Origin: an uncultured Saprospiraceae bacterium
Lineage (GTDB): Bacteria; Bacteroidota; Bacteroidia; Chitinophagales; Saprospiraceae
DNA: 17,650 nucleotides
Assembly: GCA_938002705.1 (NCBI GenBank)
Contig: CALLAG010000429.1
Span: forward strand, 1 to 17,650
Reading direction: 5' to 3'
Shown here: piece by piece, positions 1-6,599 of the stretch
How the letters are laid out: each line of letters begins with the position of its first letter
How positions within the stretch are numbered: position 1 is the first letter of the stretch
Program-made: the position numbers and the translations under genes
The notes under the pieces: model-generated
Database searches by the model: none
Seen by the model: the letters and a program-made list of their open reading frames with translations, nothing else
What the model was told of the DNA's origin: nothing

Positions 1-753
1 TTTCAGGTTTTTTGGTTTATGTTTTGTTATCAATTTGTCTTCTTGATAACTACACCCTTTTGACGTAGAATTGTGGTGAAAGTCATTATTTAAAACTGAT
101 TTTATGAATTTCTTAAGGGTTATTTTAAATCCATCTTATTCGGCACATCAATAGAACTTGTTAGTCACCAGAAAGTGTCGATATTTAATACAATTTGACT
201 TATAGAATGGCGGATAAGATCGCTCATATAATTTATTTCAGATTAAGGCAGAAAACGTAGGCATAGCCTTAGCTATGGCGAGGCTTTCTAACGCAGATAT
301 GGAATAAATTATAATGCGAATTACCGCAATTTTATAGGTTAACTTGTATAAGGCGAGATATAACTTTACATAGGTCCTAAAAAAACTTATGGACCTTCAC
401 ACTTTTGCGAGGTCCATTAAGTAATGCTGATCAATTCCTATCTTGACTTACGTTTATCTTTAGGCTTTTGGGATTAGTGAAATCATCAATTATAATGATA
501 ACAACCTTTAGACGTATAAATTTTCAATAAGTCATCTTGAGATAGGAATTATATCGTAAAAAAAGATTTTTTGATTCTTAATCACAAGATATTAACTGAT
601 AAAATACGAACTATAACATATGGCTATTTTCACAATATATAGACCACTGCAATTGAGTATTCCCTATTTTGCAATCAAACTTGGTCAATACAGTGACATT
701 GAGCTTCTCTATTAATATTTTTTGTAGTATGGACTTAGTCAATCTTAAGAAAC
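1..753. other. gene-free AT-rich intergenic region
   Basis: I see no coding region here on either strand: stop codons are frequent in all frames and nothing resembles a known protein. It holds a perfect 8-bp inverted repeat at 26-33/43-50 with a 9-nt loop and no adjacent T run, the large palindrome at 198-339, three alternating copies of a 6-mer at 372-415, and an 11-bp inverted repeat at 433-443/540-550. It ends at the terminator of the tRNA-Met gene. A small RNA or an unusual short peptide cannot be excluded by eye. Confidence 0.6.
198..339. repeat. 142-bp imperfect palindrome, possible MITE or interspersed repeat
   Basis: The two halves are reverse complements of each other around a centre near 269/270. 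The centre is CATAGC-CTTA-GCTATG (262-277). Ten bases at 228-237 (ATAATTTATT) pair exactly with 303-312, and the termini ACTTATAGAATGGCGG (198-213) and its counterpart at 324-339 match at 13 of 16 positions. Small indels put the arms slightly out of register. It contains no open reading frame and no obvious target-site duplication. This architecture fits a short non-autonomous palindromic element or a structured RNA. Only one copy is in the window, so repeat status is an inference. Confidence 0.6.
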
Positions 754-780
754 GAAAAAAGCCTCCCAATTGGGAGGCTT
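754..780 (-). terminator. intrinsic terminator of tRNA-Met
   Basis: On the minus strand an AAGCCTCCC/GGGAGGCTT stem (759-780) is followed directly by a run of T (complement of 754-760). It lies a few bases beyond the 3' end of the tRNA, which is the expected position for release of the tRNA transcript. Confidence 0.88.
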
Positions 781-783
781 CAG

Positions 784-857
784 TAGCGTGAGGCGGGCTT
801 GAACCGCCGACCTCAGAATTATGAATCCTGCGCTCTAACCAGCTGAGCTACCACGCC
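784..857 (-). tRNA. tRNA-Met (anticodon CAU)
   Basis: Read on the minus strand the gene folds as a normal cloverleaf of 74 nt. The acceptor stem is GGCGTGG/TCACGCT with G-U pairs at both ends, the D arm is GCTC...GAGC, the anticodon stem is CAGGA/TTCTG around the loop TTCATAA, and the T stem is GGCGG/CCGCC. The discriminator base is A and CCA is not encoded. The CAT anticodon means elongator Met or the lysidine-modified Ile2. The paired 1-72 position and the absence of three G-C pairs in the anticodon stem argue against the initiator. Met is preferred over Ile2 without decisive proof. Confidence 0.9.
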
Positions 858-918
858 GTTATTGTGATAAAACAATAAATACCAGCAGACAATTATGTCC
901 TTAGATATTTTGAGAGTG

Positions 919-950
919 CAAATATATAGGAATTGGGATATAACAGCAAT
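919..950 (-). promoter_or_regulatory. promoter of tRNA-Met
   Basis: On the minus strand ATTG (950-947) is followed after 20 nt by TATATTTG (926-919). The second box is an exact match to the Bacteroidota -7 consensus TAnnTTTG, and the first is close to the -33 TTTG box. Transcription would start near 912, about 55 nt before the mature tRNA. The tRNA-Asn gene at 7225-7298 has the same layout with the same spacing, which supports both calls. Confidence 0.5.
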
Positions 951-978
951 CTGCGTCAAACTTTCTTACAATCTATTA

Positions 979-1965
979 TTATCTGTACTGAGAAATTAAG
1001 TGTGCTATTTCATTTTCAAACGAAAGCCAAGGATAATCTTTCATTGCAGATTCCATAAGTTCTATAGATTGATTAATAAATGTCTTGTGAGATTCTGTAT
1101 TAGGAAATTGAGTCCTGTGAGACAAGCGCTTATTAATCTTATCTATGCGGCGCCTTAATGCTGCATCTTTATTGTCAAGATATGCATTTTCGAATTTTTC
1201 ATAGATATAATCTACCGCCTCTTCACTAGGATGTACGAGATCTCTGTTATAGAATCTATAATCTCTCAGATCATCGAGCAATAATTCATATGCAGGAAAG
1301 TAGCTTACTTTACTGTTATGATCTATGATAGTATGTGTTGCTTCTATGAGTCGCGACTTACTTCTCTGATTTTCTATTATACCATCCTTTACATGTCTTA
1401 CTGGACTTACTGTTATAATACATGACTTCAACTCAGGTGCAGCATTAGACATTATATCTATGATATCTTTTATGTCTTGTGTAATCTCAGGTATAGTCAT
1501 AAGTCTCTTACTGAAATCCTGAGGAGGTCTTTTATGACAATTATTTACCACATGACCCGTTTTCTTATCCTCATAAATGTATGCTGAGCCCAACGTTATG
1601 ACTAATTGTGAGATACTACTGATATACTTATAAGCTTCTGAGATAGATTTATTAGCGTTATCGGCACATAAGTCTCTATCAAGATGATTAAAGCTTCCAT
1701 GAAAGTTAGAATTTTTCCACAATCCGTTGTGGAAAAAAAAATCTTGTTCAGGCAGCGAATTACCTGATGTACAAGCTCTTATAGTCGTGAGTATGCTTTT
1801 GGGGTTAAAAGTAATTCCTGCCGGATTTTGGAGTACATTATACTTTAAGCTTGATAGTTTTTTTCCTATTTCTACTGAGAAACATGAACCTATAAATAAT
1901 AGATTTGAATCATATCTTATCTGAGATTCAGATTGATGGACTTCTAATGCGGTTCTAAAGGACAA
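979..1965 (-). CDS. GSCFA domain-containing protein
   Basis: This 328-residue protein belongs to the GSCFA family, named for the motif seen here as IGSCFS at residues 25-30. The fold is related to SGNH/GDSL hydrolases: the Ser of GSCF (S27) sits at the usual nucleophile position, and DLVHPS near the C terminus gives the Asp-x-x-His block. LVITLGSAYIY and CHKRPP in the middle are also typical of the family. No signal peptide or membrane helix is seen, so it is probably cytoplasmic. The substrate is unknown. The start is a TTG: an in-frame TAA lies five codons upstream, no ATG is available there, and the family usually begins M-x-FRT, which this start provides (MSFRT). It stands alone, divergent from the PorP/SprF gene. 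Confidence 0.85.
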   Translation of the reverse strand: MSFRTALEVHQSESQIRYDSNLLFIGSCFSVEIGKKLSSLKYNVLQNPAGITFNPKSILTTIRACTSGNSLPEQDFFFHNGLWKNSNFHGSFNHLDRDLCADNANKSISEAYKYISSISQLVITLGSAYIYEDKKTGHVVNNCHKRPPQDFSKRLMTIPEITQDIKDIIDIMSNAAPELKSCIITVSPVRHVKDGIIENQRSKSRLIEATHTIIDHNSKVSYFPAYELLLDDLRDYRFYNRDLVHPSEEAVDYIYEKFENAYLDNKDAALRRRIDKINKRLSHRTQFPNTESHKTFINQSIELMESAMKDYPWLSFENEIAHLISQYR

Positions 1966-2049
1966 TTTAGTAAGTGTTTAATTTCAGTAAATTTCTCAAA
2001 TATGGCATATTGATTGCTTAAGATATAGTAGAAATCAATAAACTATTCC

Positions 2050-2079
2050 GTAAAGCAATCTTCATTTTTCTTGCTTTAC
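2050..2079. repeat. 9-bp hairpin upstream of the PorP/SprF gene
   Basis: GTAAAGCAA (2050-2058) and TTGCTTTAC (2071-2079) are perfect inverted repeats separated by 12 nt. No T run follows on either strand, so it does not look like a terminator. It sits in the 213-bp divergent spacer between the GSCFA gene and the PorP/SprF gene, where an operator for either could lie. Confidence 0.4.
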
Positions 2080-2107
2080 TGACAATGGCTTGAGATTTTA
2101 CTTTAAT

Positions 2108-2139
2108 ATTCCCTTTATTTAAGTAAATTTATTCCTTTG
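2108..2139 (+). promoter_or_regulatory. possible promoter of the PorP/SprF gene
   Basis: ATTC (2108-2111), 20 nt, then TTCCTTTG (2132-2139) resembles the ATTG-N20-TAnnTTTG arrangement of the tRNA promoters in this window, with one mismatch in each box. It would give a leader of about 30 nt before the ATG. The match is weak and only the position supports it. Confidence 0.28.
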
Positions 2140-2178
2140 GCACAGCCATCTAATTATTCGATTTAAAAAAATTTTACA

Positions 2179-3228
2179 ATGACATATATTAAAAATATAC
2201 TGGTTCTAGCATTCGTAGTGATGAGTAGTACTCTCATGATGGGTCAGGATATACACTTCTCACAGTTCTACATGTCACCACTTAATCTTAACCCAGCCAT
2301 GACTGGTGTTATGAATTGTAAGACAAGAGCAATTGTCAATTACAGAAATCAGTGGTCACAGACTCTAACCAGTGATGCGTACAGTACTTATTCTGTATCT
2401 TATGATCAGAAGGTAGCTGTAGGAAGATCTGATTATTTCGGTATCGGTGGTACTCTATGGGGAGATTCTGCAGGAGCACTTAATTATGGAACTACACAGG
2501 GAAGATTGTCATTCTCCTACAGTAAAAAGATGGGAGGTTATAGAAAATCAGCTAAATACTTAGTTTTCGGAGCTGATGCTGGAGTTACTCAGAGAAGAGT
2601 AGACCTAGAAGGTGCAAGATGGCCTTCTCAGCATGATGGTAACGGTGGATTCTGTGCTACTTGCCCAGGCGGAAACTCTCAAATTACAGATAACGACTTC
2701 ATACATGCTGATCTATCAGCTGGTTTGTTATTCTTCAATGTTATGGATGAGGCATCTAACTATTACGTAGGTCTTGCATTACATCACCTAAATCAACCAG
2801 GCGTTTCTTTTCTCAAAGACGCTAACGAAAACCTTACAAGTAGACTAACTTTCCACGCAGGTGGCCAGTTTGAGATAAATAGAGATTTCAGTATTCTTCC
2901 GGGATTCATATATATGTCTCAGGGACAGCATAGAGCTGTAAATGCAGGAGCAAGTGCAAGGTTTAACCTCGGATCAAGAACTGACGGTCAATCATGGCAG
3001 TTAGGTGGATGGTATAGAATAGGTAATAAAGTAGATGGTGGAATTCACTCTGATGCAGTTATCCTATCTACACGGTTTGATTATGGCAACTATGGTATAG
3101 GATTCAGTTATGATATAACAGTATCTAAGTTAAGTGAGGCGGCGTCATTCAATGGTGCATTCGAATTTGCTTTAAATTACCTCATATGTGGACCAGAAAA
3201 AAGATCTGTATACTGTCCAAGATTCTAA
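2179..3228 (+). CDS. PorP/SprF family outer-membrane protein (type IX secretion)
   Basis: The 349-residue product has an N-terminal signal peptide (hydrophobic stretch 5-21, ending MMGQD) and then the PorP/SprF signature: QDIHFSQFYMSPLNLNPAMTG followed by YRNQW. The rest alternates short aromatic and glycine-rich strands typical of an outer-membrane beta barrel, and it ends in a CPRF tail as many members do. In known systems (P. gingivalis PorP, F. johnsoniae SprF) such proteins help deliver T9SS cargo to the cell surface, and SprF-type members often sit beside a giant adhesin. No such partner is next to this gene. It is monocistronic: a strong terminator follows 26 nt after the stop. Family assignment is firm; the individual partner is unknown. 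Confidence 0.9.
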   Translation: MTYIKNILVLAFVVMSSTLMMGQDIHFSQFYMSPLNLNPAMTGVMNCKTRAIVNYRNQWSQTLTSDAYSTYSVSYDQKVAVGRSDYFGIGGTLWGDSAGALNYGTTQGRLSFSYSKKMGGYRKSAKYLVFGADAGVTQRRVDLEGARWPSQHDGNGGFCATCPGGNSQITDNDFIHADLSAGLLFFNVMDEASNYYVGLALHHLNQPGVSFLKDANENLTSRLTFHAGGQFEINRDFSILPGFIYMSQGQHRAVNAGASARFNLGSRTDGQSWQLGGWYRIGNKVDGGIHSDAVILSTRFDYGNYGIGFSYDITVSKLSEAASFNGAFEFALNYLICGPEKRSVYCPRF

Positions 3229-3253
3229 GAAGGATATAACAAAAATAAAATCT

Positions 3254-3294
3254 AAAATCCTTGCTTGATACAATTCAAGCAAGGATTTTTTTTT
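3254..3294 (+). terminator. intrinsic terminator after the PorP/SprF gene
   Basis: A perfect stem, AAAATCCTTGCTTGA (3254-3268) with TCAAGCAAGGATTTT (3275-3289), has a 6-nt loop and runs into a long T tract ending at 3294. It separates the PorP/SprF gene from the bactofilin operon. Confidence 0.92.
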
Positions 3295-3394
3295 ACTTTA
3301 GACCTACTCAAAAGAATCGTGACTTCTATCGACGAATCTATATTGCACTATCAGGTCAATCCTTATTCACTAACTCAATCAAAAATAAGATACC

Positions 3395-3811
3395 ATGTTT
3401 GGAAATTCGAAAAAACCTAATTCGGACCAAGGTACATCTCTACCCTCATCATCTTCCATTAATACTATCGTCGTAGGTACAAGTATAGAAGGTACTATAG
3501 ATACTCAGAATGACATCCGTATAGATGGCAAAGTAGATGGTACGCTGACATGTGCAGGAAAGCTCATTATAGGGCCAGATGGTAAAGTAGAAGGTGATGC
3601 TAACTGTCAGAATGCAGTCATCGAAGGACAATTCAGAGGTAATCTTACTGTGACAGATATTCTAGACGTCAGAGAAAATGCTTCAGTAGTTGGAGAAATA
3701 AAGACTGGAAAACTACTCGTCCAGAATGGTGCTACATTCAATGGAAATTGTGATATGGGACAGCGTATTAAGAGCATACCTACTGACAGCACGAAATCTA
3801 ATGTCTCGTAG
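3395..3811 (+). CDS. bactofilin (polymer-forming cytoskeletal protein)
   Basis: The 138-residue protein has a short polar N-terminal tail (about residues 1-22) followed by a right-handed beta-helix rich in short repeats with Gly, Val and Ile every few residues, such as IRIDGKVDGTLTC and LIIGPDGKVEGDA. This is the bactofilin domain. Bactofilins polymerise without nucleotide and form scaffolds at the inner membrane, often linked to cell shape or peptidoglycan enzymes. There is no membrane segment. It is the first gene of a tight four-gene operon, with the next start 5 nt after its stop. The position directly before an AtpZ gene is one I associate with Bacteroidota ATP synthase clusters. Confidence 0.9.
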   Translation: MFGNSKKPNSDQGTSLPSSSSINTIVVGTSIEGTIDTQNDIRIDGKVDGTLTCAGKLIIGPDGKVEGDANCQNAVIEGQFRGNLTVTDILDVRENASVVGEIKTGKLLVQNGATFNGNCDMGQRIKSIPTDSTKSNVS

Positions 3812-3816
3812 ACATA

Positions 3817-4062
3817 ATGTCAAACTCCTCAGATAAAAGAGCTAAAAAGATAAAAGCTATAAGAAATTACGCCAAGTATTCTGGCTTAGCATATCAGATG
3901 ATAGGTCTTGTAGCAATATCAGTATACTTCGGATTAAAAGCTGATAGATACTATGGTAACGACGAGAGTAAGTACATTACAGTCATCGCAGTTATGATAG
4001 TCTTCACCACATTTATGTATAGATTGTATATCACAGTGATAAAGAAGAATGAAAACAGTTAA
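3817..4062 (+). CDS. AtpZ/AtpI family membrane protein
   Basis: This 81-residue protein has a basic N terminus (KRAKKIKAIRNYAKYSG) and two predicted membrane helices, about residues 22-40 and 53-75. They are joined by a short polar loop, LKADRYYG, that matches the usual G-x-x-x-D region of AtpZ/AtpI proteins. Family members are assembly or Mg/Ca-transport accessory factors of F-type ATP synthase, normally encoded just before atpB. Here atpB does not follow within the operon. The gene overlaps the next by 14 nt, so translation is probably coupled. Confidence 0.8.
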   Translation: MSNSSDKRAKKIKAIRNYAKYSGLAYQMIGLVAISVYFGLKADRYYGNDESKYITVIAVMIVFTTFMYRLYITVIKKNENS

Positions 4063-4432
4063 TTTCTTAAAACACATCATAGCTGCTATATTATGCTCTG
4101 CTGTCGTTTTCTATATCTGTACCTGGATAATTCCTGTGCAACCTTACATGGATGTCCTTATCTACGCCATATTGTTTTTTACAGTTCTTACTTCATCTGT
4201 ATATTGGCTTGGAGTGAGATCATTGATAAAGCAGCAGAATAACTTTTTTCTCTACATTATCATTCTCAACGTATTCGTAAAGCTTGTTGCCTCATTCGTC
4301 TTTATGTTTCTCTATGTACAAGCTAATGACCCTACGGATAGATATTTTCTTGTACCATTCTTATTGACATATCTTATCTTTACAATTTTTGAGACATACA
4401 TACTAAGCATACAAGCACGCAGCTCAAAGTAA
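4049..4432 (+). CDS. four-helix integral membrane protein, unknown function
   Basis: This 127-residue protein is mostly hydrophobic, with four likely membrane helices at about residues 8-26, 34-54, 66-88 and 101-122. A short basic loop (RSLIKQQN) lies between helices 2 and 3. I recognise no catalytic motif. Its place, overlapping an AtpZ-like gene, suggests the second small membrane protein that often precedes atpB in Bacteroidota, so a role in ATP synthase assembly is possible but inferred only from position. The start is fixed by the 14-nt overlap and the charged MKTVNFLKH opening. Confidence 0.7.
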   Translation: MKTVNFLKHIIAAILCSAVVFYICTWIIPVQPYMDVLIYAILFFTVLTSSVYWLGVRSLIKQQNNFFLYIIILNVFVKLVASFVFMFLYVQANDPTDRYFLVPFLLTYLIFTIFETYILSIQARSSK

Positions 4433-4438
4433 TCACAT

Positions 4439-4921
4439 ATGGACACGACTTCACTAAAAGCAATATTCTCAGCAGGACAGGAACATAATATAGGATCTGA
4501 TGAGTCCTTTAGGATTCTAGAAGACAGAGGTGACCACTATATCGCCGAGTATAAGAATACAATCTATAATATCTCGGTAGAATCATTTGATCCTAACAGT
4601 AAGTCCTATACACTTAGCGTGAATGATGTCCCTATACAATTAGCTTTAAAAAATGGCTTAGATCAGCTCATAGACCAACTGGGTCTTAAGAGCAAGAAAG
4701 AAGAAGATGTATCACAAGTACTCGCTCCTATGCCAGGACTGGTCATAGATGTATCTGTATCAGTAGGTGATGAGGTACAGAAAGATGACCCATTACTTGT
4801 GCTAGAAGCTATGAAGATGGAGAATGTCCTCAAGTCAAAAGGTAGTGGAATCGTCAAAAAAATCCATGTCAATAAACAAGATAAAGTAGAGAAAGCTCAG
4901 CTTCTTATAGAATTTGAATAA
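4439..4921 (+). CDS. biotin carboxyl carrier protein (biotin/lipoyl attachment domain)
   Basis: The 160-residue protein ends in a biotinyl domain, about residues 92-160, with the biotinylation motif EAMKMEN (Lys126) and the preceding APMPG turn. The N-terminal 90 residues resemble the linker region of acyl-CoA carboxylase carrier subunits. The carrier ferries carboxybiotin between a biotin carboxylase and a carboxyltransferase, for example in propionyl-CoA or acetyl-CoA carboxylase. Neither partner is encoded here, so the exact enzyme cannot be told. It is the last gene of the bactofilin/AtpZ operon, starting 6 nt after the previous stop. A weak 8-bp hairpin at 4959-4976 follows but lacks a good T tract. 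Confidence 0.88.
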   Translation: MDTTSLKAIFSAGQEHNIGSDESFRILEDRGDHYIAEYKNTIYNISVESFDPNSKSYTLSVNDVPIQLALKNGLDQLIDQLGLKSKKEEDVSQVLAPMPGLVIDVSVSVGDEVQKDDPLLVLEAMKMENVLKSKGSGIVKKIHVNKQDKVEKAQLLIEFE

Positions 4922-5114
4922 TCTAGAGTACCTCTATCTACGACATTCTTGGCTGAACAGAAAATTGAAATTTTCTTAAGCGAATATAATGAACATATAC
5001 TGCGTTGTTCATCAGTCATTTAGCGAAGGCTATAATCCTTCTTCTCGCCTTGTCTATGCCCATTCTATTCTACTTTCAACTCAAGAGGCAGTAAATATAG
5101 AAGTACCCTCTATT

Positions 5115-6158
5115 CTATTCCCTGTCGAGGGTGTCGTTCTTATGATGAGCTTTATATCTTCCTTTTCCAAACTTAGTACCATTAAACTCCATAGACTTGC
5201 GCAATTCTGCTTGACGGTCTTCTGACAATCTATTAAAATCACGACACTTCACAGAACAGCAACCTTCCCAATTATCGTTGCAGGACTCACATTGTATGAA
5301 TAAGATATGACAGGCGTCATTAGCACAGTTATTATGATTATCAGATTTCTCGCCGCATTGATGACAAGAAGAGATGATATCATCGCTGATTTTCTCTCCC
5401 AACCGATCATCAAAAACAAAATTCTTTCCTTTGAATTTATTAGGAATATTTTGCTTTTTCGCTTGACGAGCATATTCTATAATACCTCCATCTAACTGGT
5501 ATACGTTCTGGAATCCTTTATGCTTAAAGTAGGCACTGGCTTTCTCACACCTTATGCCTCCAGTACAGTACATGATGATATTTTTCTCCTCCTTTCCAGA
5601 AAGAATTTCTTCTACATGCGGAAGTGCCTCTCTGAATGTCTCCACATCTGGAATAATTGCATCCTGGAAGTGTCCGACCTCACTTTCGTAATGATTACGC
5701 ATATCTATGACTATAGAATCTTCTGACTCACTTAGTGCATTAAATTCTGCAGCCGTCAAGTGCTTCCCCTTATTAGTCACATCAAATCCCGAATCATCTA
5801 GCCCATCAGCTACAATCTTGTTACGTAACTTGATCTTGAGCTTATAGAACGACTTTCCGTTATCCTCTATAGCGAGATTCAATCTGACAGCATTGAGAAA
5901 ACTGATAGTATCTAATGACTCGACTAATAGATCATAATTATCTTCTAAGACTGATATCTGAGCATTGATCCCTTCAGAAGAGACGTATATCCTTCCTAAT
6001 ACACCGATATCCTGCAGCAGAATATAGAGATGATCCCTAAATAGTGGTGGATTAAGAATATGAGCATACTTATAGAATGATAAGGTAATCCTCGGACGAG
6101 GGTCATTCTCTATGACCTCTTTGAGTACTTTTTTGTCGACTTTGTTATATAGTCTCAT
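5115..6158 (-). CDS. trhO: tRNA uridine-34 5-hydroxylase TrhO (YceA family, rhodanese domain)
   Basis: This protein aligns along its length with E. coli YceA/TrhO, which uses oxygen to convert U34 of several tRNAs to 5-hydroxyuridine. Visible landmarks are SFYKYAHI and GINAQIS in the N-terminal domain, NHYESEVGHF, the rhodanese active-site loop CTGGIRCEKASAYFKHKGF (active Cys about 198) and GGIIEYAR. A C-terminal Cys-rich zinc-type segment contains CHQC, CHILFIQC and CCSVKC. I start it at the ATG at 6158 (347 residues, close to E. coli's 350). A GTG 11 codons upstream (6191) is open but its bases fall in a perfect -7 promoter box. It converges on the biotin carrier gene. Confidence 0.93.
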   Translation of the reverse strand: MRLYNKVDKKVLKEVIENDPRPRITLSFYKYAHILNPPLFRDHLYILLQDIGVLGRIYVSSEGINAQISVLEDNYDLLVESLDTISFLNAVRLNLAIEDNGKSFYKLKIKLRNKIVADGLDDSGFDVTNKGKHLTAAEFNALSESEDSIVIDMRNHYESEVGHFQDAIIPDVETFREALPHVEEILSGKEEKNIIMYCTGGIRCEKASAYFKHKGFQNVYQLDGGIIEYARQAKKQNIPNKFKGKNFVFDDRLGEKISDDIISSCHQCGEKSDNHNNCANDACHILFIQCESCNDNWEGCCSVKCRDFNRLSEDRQAELRKSMEFNGTKFGKGRYKAHHKNDTLDRE

Positions 6159-6190
6159 CGCTTTTGCATTAAACGTGAGTGAATAAAACA

Positions 6191-6198
6191 CAAAGATA
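6191..6198 (-). promoter_or_regulatory. -7 promoter box of trhO
   Basis: On the minus strand TATCTTTG (6198-6191) matches the Bacteroidota -7 consensus TAnnTTTG exactly. It would start transcription around 6184 and leave a leader of roughly 25 nt before the ATG at 6158. No convincing -33 box is present at the usual distance. The box lies in the 16-bp gap downstream of the lipoprotein gene at 6206. Confidence 0.4.
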
Positions 6199-6205
6199 AT
6201 TTTAC

Positions 6206-6589
6206 TTATTCAAAAAGTCCACAACAATCTTCTGTCTCTACATTGAGAAGTTGCATTTCTTCATAGCTGGTGATCGTGGGACCATTGGCTTGGACAAAGT
6301 ATCTATCACCCATAGGGCATACATTACAAGCTTCGCAGTCTCCTGTAGTATAGTCTAACACTAACTTGATATCATCTATGGCATATCCGTTTTTCTCAAG
6401 CCAAGTCCTCATATCAGATTCTCTTTTATCCTTTGGATCTGATATATCTACCTCGTCAGAAAAAAGGTCTCCCTGACAAGTCCTAACATCAAAGCTAAAG
6501 CAATATGAATCAATCAATTGTGGGCAGTCCTCCCCACAAGAAAAGAGTATTATAAGGCTTAAGAATAGCAGGAATTTACTTCTCAACAT
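6206..6589 (-). CDS. small Cys-rich lipoprotein, unknown function
   Basis: The 127-residue product has a short basic start, a hydrophobic stretch and a lipobox ILFSC with the lipidated Cys at 18, so it is most likely anchored in the outer membrane. The mature part is acidic and has eight more Cys, including DCEACNVC and a DCCG near the end, which suggests disulfides or metal binding. A segment around RTWLEKNGYAIDDIKLVLDY looks like a regular alpha/beta fold. I do not recognise a family. It starts 10 nt after the stop of another lipoprotein gene (6600-7058) and is probably cotranscribed with it. Confidence 0.75.
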   Translation of the reverse strand: MLRSKFLLFLSLIILFSCGEDCPQLIDSYCFSFDVRTCQGDLFSDEVDISDPKDKRESDMRTWLEKNGYAIDDIKLVLDYTTGDCEACNVCPMGDRYFVQANGPTITSYEEMQLLNVETEDCCGLFE

Positions 6590-6599
6590 AGAACCTTGT

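Noticed and set aside
26..50. 8-bp hairpin at the left edge as a terminator
   Set aside because: GTTATCAA/TTGATAAC is a perfect stem, but neither strand has a T run directly after it.
784..857. Initiator tRNA-fMet
   Set aside because: Positions 1 and 72 can pair and the anticodon stem lacks the three consecutive G-C pairs of initiators.
1727..1924. 65-codon plus-strand reading frame
   Set aside because: It lies wholly inside the GSCFA gene on the opposite strand, and that gene has clear family motifs.
3261..3476. 71-codon plus-strand reading frame
   Set aside because: It starts inside the PorP/SprF terminator and overlaps the bactofilin start in another frame.
4959..4976. 8-bp hairpin as a terminator for the biotin carrier operon
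   Set aside because: The stem is almost all A-T and is not followed by a useful T tract.
4989..5225. 78-codon plus-strand reading frame after the biotin carrier gene
   Set aside because: More than half of it is antisense to the conserved C terminus of trhO and it has no recognisable protein character.
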